From contig CALSPC010000007.1 in NCBI GenBank assembly GCA_943788135.1, forward strand, positions 62,001-126,000: a stretch of 64,000 nt of DNA, in the 5' to 3' direction. The translations under genes were made by a program, and so were the position numbers. This stretch comes from an uncultured Paracoccaceae bacterium. Its GTDB lineage: Bacteria; Bacteroidota; Bacteroidia; Flavobacteriales; Flavobacteriaceae. The notes under the pieces were generated by a model, which saw only the letters and a program-made list of their open reading frames with translations, was not told the origin of the DNA and ran no database searches. Positions 31,031-39,696 of the stretch are shown here, piece after piece; the first letter of the stretch is position 1; each line of letters starts with the position of its first letter.

Positions 31031-31893
31031 TGACAAGTCTAAATCAAGATATCAAAGATAAATTATCAAGACTTAATGTTTTTGAAAAAATCATCTTAGC
31101 AAATGGTATCGTTTTTCTGTTGAGTTCTATAACTCTAAAACTTCAGGGATCTGGAGCTAATTTAGAGTGGCTGTCACTCTCTAAGTCATTATCAGATTTG
31201 GCTTCTAGGCCATGGACAATTCTTACTTATGGCTTTACACACTACAGCCTGGTGCACTTATTTTTCAATATGGTGGTCTTGTATTTTTTTGGACGTTCAT
31301 TTTCAAATCTTTTTAAAACCAACGTATCACTTAAGGTTTACATACTAGGAATTTTGTCTGGGGCTTTTGCTTTTGTTTTCGTGTATAATATATACCCCTC
31401 CGGTATCTTAGAAACTGTAGGGCCTTTAGTTGGTGCTTCCGCTGGAATACGTGCTATAATTATTTTTTTATGCGCCTATTTACCTCAAAAAGAAGTGCGG
31501 TTTTTCACCTTTCAATTTCCTTTAAAATATATAGGTATTGCTTTGGTTCTTTTTGATGTTCCGGGTTTATTTTCTCAAAACACTGGGGGATCGGTAGCGC
31601 ATTTTGGAGGTTATATTTTAGGCTATTTTTATGCGAAACAACTTCAGAATGGAACAGATATTGGTGTATTTATGGATCGTATTATTTCATATTTTTCTGG
31701 AATGTCTATGCCTTTGAAAACAGTACATAGGACTAAATCTAAATCAGCTTCGTTTGCAGGAAAGAAAAAAGAAGACTTTGATCGCTATACACACCAAAAG
31801 CAAATTGACCTTATTTTAGATAAAATTAGTAAAAGCGGTTACGAAAGTTTAACTCAAGCAGAGAAAGATTTTTTATTCAGAGCAGGTAAATAA
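31030..31893 (+). CDS. second rhomboid family intramembrane serine protease
   Basis: TYGFTHYSLVHLFFNMVVLYFFG; VGASAGIRAI; AHFGGYILGYFYA. Confidence 0.9.
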   Translation: MTSLNQDIKDKLSRLNVFEKIILANGIVFLLSSITLKLQGSGANLEWLSLSKSLSDLASRPWTILTYGFTHYSLVHLFFNMVVLYFFGRSFSNLFKTNVSLKVYILGILSGAFAFVFVYNIYPSGILETVGPLVGASAGIRAIIIFLCAYLPQKEVRFFTFQFPLKYIGIALVLFDVPGLFSQNTGGSVAHFGGYILGYFYAKQLQNGTDIGVFMDRIISYFSGMSMPLKTVHRTKSKSASFAGKKKEDFDRYTHQKQIDLILDKISKSGYESLTQAEKDFLFRAGK

Positions 31894-31899
31894 AGCCCT

Positions 31900-32931
31900 A
31901 TGAAAAACTTAAATTTTCTTGATAAAATTATAGTTCTTATAAATTCAGTTGTAGCCGTTTTATTGCTACTTTCTTACGGCTTAGCCTATGTCCCTCCAAA
32001 AACATTTTCTCTGATTTCTGTTTTAAGCTTGACTGTTCCTTTATTAATTGTATTAAATATTGGTTTTGTAGTCTATTGGCTTATAAAGCTTAAAAAACAA
32101 TTGCTAATTTCAAGTGTTGTTCTTTTACTGGGCTTCACCCATGTGATGTCATTTTATAAGTTTTCATCTGAAGCTATTGAGACTACAGACGATTCATTCA
32201 CCATTATGAGTTATAATGTTCGTTTATTCAATTTGTATAACTGGATTAGGGATGAAACAATCCCTGCAAAAATTCAAGAATTCATTTCAGAAGAAGCACC
32301 AAACATCGTCTGTTTTCAAGAGTATGATTCAAACAGTGCGTTAGAATTTTCATCCTATCCTTATAAACATAAAACCAAAAACTCCACCACTAAAAAATCT
32401 GAGTTAGCTATTTTTTCTACCTATAAAATTCTAAATTCTGGTTATATAGAGTTTCCAAGCTCTGCGAATAGTGCGATTTTTGTTGACGTTCTTATTCAAT
32501 CAGATACATTACGCGTGTATAATGTTCATCTTCAATCGTCTGGGATTGATGCTAATGTCAATGTAGAAACACTCGACTCCGCGCAGTCTAACAAACTATT
32601 TAAGCGCATAGGCACTACCTTTAAAGCACAACAATCTCAAGCAGAATTGGTGGCTCATCATGTCTCAAAATCGCCTTATAGAGTGTTGATGTGTGGTGAT
32701 TTTAATAATACAGTATACTCGTATGTTTATCGAATTTTAAAAGGTAATTTATCAGATGCATTTGATGTTTCGGGAACAGGCTTTGGTAGTACCTTTGATT
32801 TCAAATATTTTCCAGTTCGAATTGATTTTATTTTAGCAGATAACAGTCTAAAGGTTGGACCGTTTAAAACCTATACTTTTCCGTATTCCGATCATTTTCC
32901 TATACTCACCGAGTTAACTTTACACAAATAG
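31900..32931 (+). CDS. endonuclease/exonuclease/phosphatase family protein
   Basis: SYNVRLFNLYNWI; NIVCFQEYDS; LMCGDFNN; YSDHFPILTELTL. Confidence 0.9.
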   Translation: MKNLNFLDKIIVLINSVVAVLLLLSYGLAYVPPKTFSLISVLSLTVPLLIVLNIGFVVYWLIKLKKQLLISSVVLLLGFTHVMSFYKFSSEAIETTDDSFTIMSYNVRLFNLYNWIRDETIPAKIQEFISEEAPNIVCFQEYDSNSALEFSSYPYKHKTKNSTTKKSELAIFSTYKILNSGYIEFPSSANSAIFVDVLIQSDTLRVYNVHLQSSGIDANVNVETLDSAQSNKLFKRIGTTFKAQQSQAELVAHHVSKSPYRVLMCGDFNNTVYSYVYRILKGNLSDAFDVSGTGFGSTFDFKYFPVRIDFILADNSLKVGPFKTYTFPYSDHFPILTELTLHK

Positions 32932-33228
32932 ACAAGCGTAACTATCTGCAAGGATATGAATACAAAGGCCTAACCCAAATAAACGTGTTTTTGATGGTAC
33001 TAGCAAACAAATATAAATACCGATAGCGCCGAAGGAGTGAAGGGGATGAAAATCGATACTACATCTGTGAGCATCAAATATTGGCGTGGCAAGTAAGTGG
33101 TCTAAATCTATGATAAAAGCACTTAAAAATATTAGAAAACTTTTGAACCATTGTTTTTTATAACTTATTAAGGCTATGATTAAAGGCACTACAAAATGGA
33201 TTCCAAAATGAACATAATTATGGATCAT
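32920..33228 (-). CDS. DUF6122-like small membrane protein
   Basis: 102 aa; MIHNYVHFGIHFVVPLIIALISYKKQW..FIIDLDHLLATPIFD..CSIDFHPLHS. Confidence 0.75.
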   Translation of the reverse strand: MIHNYVHFGIHFVVPLIIALISYKKQWFKSFLIFLSAFIIDLDHLLATPIFDAHRCSIDFHPLHSFGAIGIYICLLVPSKTRLFGLGLCIHILADSYACLFV

Positions 33229-33231
33229 TTA

Positions 33232-33846
33232 TTATAGAGTAAAGGGTTCGTTTTTGAGAAAGTTAAATGCGTTTGGACCTTCATTACATAACAAATCCAA
33301 GATACTTAAATTATTAATGAACCCATGCTTTTCATTAAAAACCTGGATATAATTAGGTGTTTTTACACTAGTTTCTTGTCGTGCATTGACTAAAAATCGA
33401 TAATCAGTTTCAGAGTTTGTTTTAGTAAACTGTTTAGATTTTGATTCCGACATATCGTACCCTAAACATGAATTAATAGCCGCTATGCATTCAAAATTAA
33501 AATCGAGAAGGTACGTTTTCGGCTTGCTAAAGAGTTTCACCAAATCATCTTCATAATATTCAAAAAAAGGAGAGGTTTTATAAGCACTTTCTATAGATTT
33601 CCAGTGCGTGGACTGCCATTTTGAGGAATTATCGATCTTAATGTCTTTTGTGTTTTGCCTATTGTTTTGTGAATAATGTACAGGGATATTAAGACTCAAT
33701 TTCCCATTAGCTCCATAGATATAACACCGATTTCTATAGGTTTGTTTTTGATAAGAATCGTGGACTTCAAAAATGACTTCATTTTTCTGAACCATTACCA
33801 TATAAGTAGCAATGTTTGGTAAATACGTCGGATAAATCAGAGCCAT
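33232..33846 (-). CDS. WbqC family protein
   Basis: IYPTYLPNIATYM...RCYIYGANGKLSLNIPV...SAYKTSPFFEYYEDDL. Confidence 0.85.
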   Translation of the reverse strand: MALIYPTYLPNIATYMVMVQKNEVIFEVHDSYQKQTYRNRCYIYGANGKLSLNIPVHYSQNNRQNTKDIKIDNSSKWQSTHWKSIESAYKTSPFFEYYEDDLVKLFSKPKTYLLDFNFECIAAINSCLGYDMSESKSKQFTKTNSETDYRFLVNARQETSVKTPNYIQVFNEKHGFINNLSILDLLCNEGPNAFNFLKNEPFTL

Positions 33847-33855
33847 ACAAGTGGG

Positions 33856-35457
33856 TTAAGCCGTTGCTGCTTTTCGTTTACGCCATTTACTAAACCCAAT
33901 CCACCCTGCTAATAAAACTAAGAAGGGTAATAAATAAGAGGTACGTTCTCCATTAGCATGTACGGTTGTGAATACGCGATCCCATCGTATTTTATTGAAC
34001 CCTGTTCCATTGGTATCCCAGCTCATCCAGATAAATACGGGTTTTCCAACAACGTGATTAAACGGTACAAATCCCCACGCTCGCGCATCAATAGAATTAT
34101 GTCTGTTATCTCCCATCATCCAATAATAGTTTTGTTTAAATGTATAAGAATCGGCTAGGTTTCCATTTATAAAAATTTGATTGCCTTTGGTACTCACCGT
34201 ATTGCCCTCGTATTCCGTTAGTAACCTCTTATAGACAGGTAGGTTTTTTAAAATCAATGCCATTGTTTTCCCTTTTTCAGGAACATAAAGCGGACCAAAA
34301 AAATCACGATTCCAATCGTAACTAGGATCTTGTGGAAATAAACCAAGATCTGCTTCTCCTTCTGGCTTGATATAGCGAGTTATAGTAGCCACGCTAGGGT
34401 GGTTTTTAAAGACTTTCACAGCATTGTCTGAAGCTGCAGGAATAATAATTTTGCTTCCTGTTGCGTAAATGCCATCTGTGATATCGTAACGCGTTTTTAG
34501 TTGCTGAATAATACTTCTTTCAAAAGTTTTTCCAGGTTTTAGGGTAACTTCATAGCTAAACTGCAGTCGTGCTCGGTCAGGAAGTTCATTTTGTATCCCA
34601 TTGATATATACATAACCGTCTCTAATTTCAAGTGTATCTCCTGCAATGGCTACACAGCGCTTAACCAAGTTTGTTTTTTTATCGATAGGTTTATAATAAT
34701 TTCTATCGGGAGTAAAATCATTCATGTCAAGCAATGTGTCTGCAGGTTGATTAAAAACAACAATATCATTCCGCTCGATTTTTTCCCATCCAGGAATCCG
34801 TAAATAAGGGAGTTGCAATTTATTTTTTAAAGACGTGCTTTGCACCTCAATTCTATCGTTAAACAAATAGGATTTTGTATTTAGAATTGGAATTGTATCA
34901 TGTACCATAGGAAGTCCCACAGTAGTCATGGGGACTCGTGGGCCGTAGTGCATTTTACTCACAATTAAAAAATCGCCGACTAAGAGTGATTTCTCTAGAG
35001 ATGAAGAGGGAATCATGTAGGGTTGAAGAGAATAGGTGTGAACCACAGTAGCGGCAACGATTGCAAACAGAATGGAACTTGTCCATTCTCCTATACCAGA
35101 TTTAGGAGTTAAACTTCGGTCTTTACGATGTTTTAAGTCTGTAAAGTAATTTAAATAATAGCTATAAAATCCTAAAGACACTACAGATAATATAGTATCC
35201 GATATGGAGTTTTTACCAAAGCTACGTGCAGTTTCAACCCAAATAATAATTAGCATAATCAGACTGATTACTGGTAAAAACAACAAAGCTACCCACCAAG
35301 TTGGTCGGTTTAGTATTTTCATAAAGATGATGCCATTGTAAATTGGCACAAATGCTTCCCATGCCTTTCGATCAGCTTTAATATATAGCTTCCAAGTTCC
35401 TAGTCCATGTATAAGTTGAACGACTAAGAAAAAAATAAACCATTGAGATAAAGTCAT
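33856..35457 (-). CDS. lepB: signal peptidase I
   Basis: YMIPSSSLEKSLLVGDFLIVSKMHYGPRVP; LVKRCVAIAGDTLEIRDGYVYING; YYWMMGDNRHNSIDARAWGFVP. Confidence 0.96.
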   Translation of the reverse strand: MTLSQWFIFFLVVQLIHGLGTWKLYIKADRKAWEAFVPIYNGIIFMKILNRPTWWVALLFLPVISLIMLIIIWVETARSFGKNSISDTILSVVSLGFYSYYLNYFTDLKHRKDRSLTPKSGIGEWTSSILFAIVAATVVHTYSLQPYMIPSSSLEKSLLVGDFLIVSKMHYGPRVPMTTVGLPMVHDTIPILNTKSYLFNDRIEVQSTSLKNKLQLPYLRIPGWEKIERNDIVVFNQPADTLLDMNDFTPDRNYYKPIDKKTNLVKRCVAIAGDTLEIRDGYVYINGIQNELPDRARLQFSYEVTLKPGKTFERSIIQQLKTRYDITDGIYATGSKIIIPAASDNAVKVFKNHPSVATITRYIKPEGEADLGLFPQDPSYDWNRDFFGPLYVPEKGKTMALILKNLPVYKRLLTEYEGNTVSTKGNQIFINGNLADSYTFKQNYYWMMGDNRHNSIDARAWGFVPFNHVVGKPVFIWMSWDTNGTGFNKIRWDRVFTTVHANGERTSYLLPFLVLLAGWIGFSKWRKRKAATA

Positions 35458-35519
35458 AATATTTTTAAATTTTATTTAAATGTCTAAATTATAGGATAAT
35501 ACATTTTGTTTTTAAGTGT

Positions 35520-36224
35520 TTAACCTATGTTTAACACATCATTCATTGTGAAAATACCAGTTTTTCCAATGAGCCATTCTGCAGCTACAACAGCGCCCAA
35601 ACCAAAACCCTCTCTAGTATGAGCGGTATGTGTGAGTGAAATAGTATCTATTTGAGATTCATAATTCACAGTATGAGTACCAGGAACGTCATCTATACGC
35701 TTTGCTGTGATTGCTAATCTACGGTCATCTTCTGTGGGCGCTAACTCCCAAGAATCGTAGACGCTATGTTCCAATACCCCTTCCGCAAGTGTGATGGCTG
35801 TCCCAGATGGGGCATCTTGTTTTTGCGTGTGGTGAATCTCTTCAAGGTTTATAGAATAATCAGAAAGATTACTCATCATTTTTGCTAAATGTTTATTAAG
35901 TTCAAAGAAAATATTGACTCCTAGACTAAAATTAGAAGCATAGATAAATGCGCCCTTTTTTGAGGTACATAACGCCTTAACGGATTCCATTTCAGAGAGC
36001 CAACCCGTAGTGCCAGAAATAATAGGAATACCATTGTTTAGTGCCATGCTAATATTTTCAACAGCTGCATTAGGCATACTGAAATCAATAGCAACATCAA
36101 CAGTTGTAATGTCGTATGGATCACTATCTTTATCAATTTTTAATGTAACTTCATGCCCTCGACTGATTGCAATTTTTTCAATTACTTTTCCCATTTTGCC
36201 GTATCCCAACAGTGCTATTTTCAT
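35520..36224 (-). CDS. dapB: 4-hydroxy-tetrahydrodipicolinate reductase
   Basis: MKIALLGYGKMGKVIEKIA; VAIDFSMPNAA; EIHHTQKQDAPSGTA. Confidence 0.96.
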   Translation of the reverse strand: MKIALLGYGKMGKVIEKIAISRGHEVTLKIDKDSDPYDITTVDVAIDFSMPNAAVENISMALNNGIPIISGTTGWLSEMESVKALCTSKKGAFIYASNFSLGVNIFFELNKHLAKMMSNLSDYSINLEEIHHTQKQDAPSGTAITLAEGVLEHSVYDSWELAPTEDDRRLAITAKRIDDVPGTHTVNYESQIDTISLTHTAHTREGFGLGAVVAAEWLIGKTGIFTMNDVLNIG

Positions 36225-36225
36225 A

Positions 36226-36810
36226 TTAAAATTTAAAATTTAAAGATAATCCAAACTGCGCTGAAGTATCTGGTGTGTCAAAATCAATAAATGGATTGAC
36301 AGCTAAGTTTTTATCCATATTGTATTGTAATAGATGTGCATCAACATTTGCATCAATAATATTTAAGGCATAGAGCCCTACAGTAACTAAGATAGATAAT
36401 TCTTTATTACGTTTAAAAGTACGTTGCGCTCGAATTAATGATTCATTTGATAAAAGTGGAATAGTCGAATTCCCATAAAATTCATCATCTGTAAAACCCC
36501 CTAATCGCCTTTTGTAGGCCTTTCTAAATCGGTCATAACTTTTGCTGTTTCTCATATATAAATATACACTTGTTCCAAGTGCTGCATACACAATAGGAAT
36601 TTTCCAATATTTTTTATTAACAGCTTGTCCTAGTCCAGGAAGAATTGCGGAATAGAAAGCAGCTCTTGAAGGTGCTAAAGGATCCATGAGATTGGCGCCT
36701 GACTGTTCTGTATCGAATTCGTTTTCAGACTTGTCAGTGGTTTGAGCAAAATTGGTTAATGAATAAGCGCAAAAAAATACGATGAGTAAATATCTATTTA
36801 TCACGTTCAA
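36226..36810 (-). CDS. DUF5683-like membrane protein
   Basis: SRAAFYSAILPGLGQAVNKKYWKIPIVYAALGTSVYLY. Confidence 0.85.
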   Translation of the reverse strand: MNVINRYLLIVFFCAYSLTNFAQTTDKSENEFDTEQSGANLMDPLAPSRAAFYSAILPGLGQAVNKKYWKIPIVYAALGTSVYLYMRNSKSYDRFRKAYKRRLGGFTDDEFYGNSTIPLLSNESLIRAQRTFKRNKELSILVTVGLYALNIIDANVDAHLLQYNMDKNLAVNPFIDFDTPDTSAQFGLSLNFKF

Positions 36811-37693
36811 TTAATTTTAAAATGCGATCATAATCTTCTTTAGAATGAAACGGGATTAGAATTTTTCCACTCCCTTTTTTTTCCATTTTAATATCTATTT
36901 TATGGCCAAAATAAGATGCTATTTTTTGAACTCCATCTTTTACAAATTTAGGAAGATCGTTCTTTTTTATAGCTTTCACTTGTTTTGGAGTACTATAATT
37001 TTTTACTAACGTTTCCGTGGCACGAACGGATAGTTTATGTGCAATAATTTCTTTGTAAATCGAAATCTGATCCGCATGCGAATTAATATTTACGATTGCT
37101 CTTCCGTGTCCCATACTAATAAATCCATCACGCATTCCAGTTTGAATTAAGGGATCTAGTTTTAGTAAGCGCAAATAATTAGCAATTGTAGATCTTTTTT
37201 TACCAACACGTTGACTCATTTGTTCTTGAGTGAGCTGAATATCATCAATCAATCGTTGGTAGCTTAACGCAATTTCAATAGGATCTAAATCTTGACGTTG
37301 AATATTTTCTACCAAAGCCATTTCTAGAGCTTCTTGGTCATTAGCCACTCTAATATATGCTGGAATGGTTTTGTTGCCTAATACTTTTGAGGCTCTAAAA
37401 CGGCGTTCTCCTGAAACCAACTGAAACGTATTGGTTTTGGTTTTACGAACTGTTATCGGTTGAATAACACCTAACTCTTGTATGGAAGATGCCAGTTCTC
37501 GTATCGCGTCTTCTTTAAATTGTGTTCGTGGTTGAAACGGATTAACTTCTATAAGTTCTAGCTCTAACTCAATAATAGATCCAGCTTTAGGCGCGTTGTT
37601 TTCAACTCCTTCCGAGCGTTTTTCTTCTTTAGAGTCTTGTAAGAGAGCAGATAGTCCGCGCCCTAATGCTTGTTTTTTAATAGCTTTGGCCAT
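36794..37693 (-). CDS. parB: chromosome partitioning protein ParB
   Basis: MAKAIKKQALGRGLSALLQDSKEEKR; LVSGERRFRASK; ALVENIQRQDLDPIEIA; HTH region. Confidence 0.96.
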   Translation of the reverse strand: MAKAIKKQALGRGLSALLQDSKEEKRSEGVENNAPKAGSIIELELELIEVNPFQPRTQFKEDAIRELASSIQELGVIQPITVRKTKTNTFQLVSGERRFRASKVLGNKTIPAYIRVANDQEALEMALVENIQRQDLDPIEIALSYQRLIDDIQLTQEQMSQRVGKKRSTIANYLRLLKLDPLIQTGMRDGFISMGHGRAIVNINSHADQISIYKEIIAHKLSVRATETLVKNYSTPKQVKAIKKNDLPKFVKDGVQKIASYFGHKIDIKMEKKGSGKILIPFHSKEDYDRILKLIERDK

Positions 37694-37697
37694 TATT

Positions 37698-38459
37698 TTA
37701 CTGTTTACTGATGATTTCTTTAGCCAAACTTAAGTAATTTGTAGCACCTTTACTATTTACGTCGTAATAAATTATGCTTTCCCCATGGCTTGGCGCTTCA
37801 CTAAGTCGCACATTACGCTGTATAATGGTCTTGAAAACCATATTTGAAAAATGATTCTTAACTTCTTCTACAACTTGATTAGAGAGTCGGAGTCTAGAAT
37901 CATACATCGTAAGCAATAAGCCCTCTATGTCTAAGTGTTCATTATGAATTTTCTGAACACTTTTAATTGTATTTAATAGTTTCCCTAAACCTTCTAATGC
38001 AAAGTATTCACATTGAATTGGAATAATTACAGAATCAGCGGCTGTTAAGGCATTTAGTGTTAATAACCCTAAAGAGGGTGCACAATCAATAAGTATATAA
38101 TCGTAATTTGATTTAACAGGTTCAATTACTTGTTTGAGCATATATTCGCGTTGTTCCACGTTCACTAATTCAATTTCGATAGCGACTAAATCTATGTGTG
38201 CGGGAATAATATCTACATTTGTAGCCGATGTTTTTTGAATGGCTTCTGCTGCTGTACAATTGTGTTCCAATAATTGATAGGTGCCAAACTCAACAACATC
38301 GACATCAATCCCAAGACCTGATGAGGCATTGGCTTGAGGATCTGCATCGATTAATAATACTTTTTTATCTAAAACCCCTAAGCAAGCAGCTAGATTAACC
38401 GAAGTTGTGGTTTTTCCAACGCCTCCTTTTTGATTTGCAATAGCAATGAGTTTTCCCAT
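37698..38459 (-). CDS. parA: chromosome partitioning ATPase ParA
   Basis: MGKLIAIANQKGGVGKTTTSVNLAACLG; LLIDADPQANASSGLG; ILIDCAPSLGLLTLNALTAAD. Confidence 0.96.
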   Translation of the reverse strand: MGKLIAIANQKGGVGKTTTSVNLAACLGVLDKKVLLIDADPQANASSGLGIDVDVVEFGTYQLLEHNCTAAEAIQKTSATNVDIIPAHIDLVAIEIELVNVEQREYMLKQVIEPVKSNYDYILIDCAPSLGLLTLNALTAADSVIIPIQCEYFALEGLGKLLNTIKSVQKIHNEHLDIEGLLLTMYDSRLRLSNQVVEEVKNHFSNMVFKTIIQRNVRLSEAPSHGESIIYYDVNSKGATNYLSLAKEIISKQ

Positions 38460-38540
38460 TAATGAGTTGTTTTATTTACGTAAAAATACAATTATTTCTA
38501 AGGAATTTAAATCAAATTATCTAAGAATTTTATCAAGTTT

Positions 38541-39632
38541 TCAACGGAATTTAAATCTTTTTAATTGAATGTGTTTTACAGTGTTCTTTTCAAAATAGAT
38601 ATAAAGAAAATTTTTTCTAAACATACTTGTTTTTTCTGAAATACGATACATCCAAATATTACTGTGTATGTCATTATAAACCAGTCCTAGTAATACAATG
38701 ACTTCTTTTTTAGTACAGCCTATCAGTTTCTTGAAATTTTTATTTTCTAACTTAAAAGGTTTGTAATACTCTAAGTTTCGTTCTTTTTGAGGATCTAAAA
38801 AAGAGATTTCTTCTTTTGTGTCTTGTAAAATTTGAGGTATTTTTTTACCTAAAGGGCTTTGTTGTTTAAGGGCTCGTTTTTTCATGATTTCTTGAGATAG
38901 ATTGAGGTAGTCTGTAGAACCTTCGCTAGTCACGTTATAATCTAATATACTGCTACCAAAGCTTGAAGCTTCGCTTAGACTAATATTTCTTTTAATAATT
39001 GTTTTAAATATGAGGTCTTGAAAATGTTTTTTTAGTTCATTAATAATATGATTGCTATGACTTAGACGCTTGTCATACATGGTCACCAAGACGCCTTCAA
39101 TATCTAGGGTTGAATTGAAATTAGTTTTAATGCTTTTAATGGTGGCTAGCAATTTCTGTAAGCCGTTGAACGCAAAAAACTCACATTGAACAGGAATGAT
39201 AATGGAGTCTGCGGCAACAAATGAATTTAGAGTCAAATATCCAAGAGAAGGCGAGCAATCTATAATTATAAAGTCAAATTGAGATTTTAGCGAATCTAGT
39301 GCTGTCTTAAGACGTGTTAAGATGGAGTTTTCAACATTTAGTTCAATTTCAGCAAGTTTAATTGATCCAGGGATAATTTTTAAGTTTGGGCAATGTGTTT
39401 CTAAGATACACTGGTCTGAATTTTCTTTTGCTCGAAATAAATCTACCACAGTAAAGTCGTTATCTTTTGTTTGAATCCCAAGTCCTGAAGTAGCATTGGC
39501 TTGAGGGTCAGCATCAATGAGCAAAACAGAGTAGTCCAATATGCCTAAAGCTGAGGATAAATTTATAGCGGTGGTTGTTTTACCAACGCCCCCTTTTTGG
39601 TTCGCAATCGCTATTGTTTTTGATAGTGACAT
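38541..39632 (-). CDS. second ParA-family ATPase with ParB-N-terminus-like linker and BamE/SmpA-like C-terminal domain
   Basis: IAIANQKGGVGKTTTAINLSSALG; LLIDADPQANATSGLG; then SPLGKKIPQILQDTKEE resembling ParB; then GCTKKEVIVLLGLVYNDIHSNIWMYRISEKTSMFRKNFLYIYFEKNTVKHIQLKRFKFR. Confidence 0.9.
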   Translation of the reverse strand: MSLSKTIAIANQKGGVGKTTTAINLSSALGILDYSVLLIDADPQANATSGLGIQTKDNDFTVVDLFRAKENSDQCILETHCPNLKIIPGSIKLAEIELNVENSILTRLKTALDSLKSQFDFIIIDCSPSLGYLTLNSFVAADSIIIPVQCEFFAFNGLQKLLATIKSIKTNFNSTLDIEGVLVTMYDKRLSHSNHIINELKKHFQDLIFKTIIKRNISLSEASSFGSSILDYNVTSEGSTDYLNLSQEIMKKRALKQQSPLGKKIPQILQDTKEEISFLDPQKERNLEYYKPFKLENKNFKKLIGCTKKEVIVLLGLVYNDIHSNIWMYRISEKTSMFRKNFLYIYFEKNTVKHIQLKRFKFR

Positions 39633-39696
39633 TTGAGATTTGGGATTTCATCTGTTACTTGCTTATCAAAAAAATGGTTAATTCTTCGAATATAAA

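Noticed and set aside
38149-38170. TGTTCCACGTTCACT inside parA as a parS site
   Set aside because: Only one half matches the general TGTTNCACGTGAAACA consensus, and it encodes conserved ParA residues; not palindromic enough.
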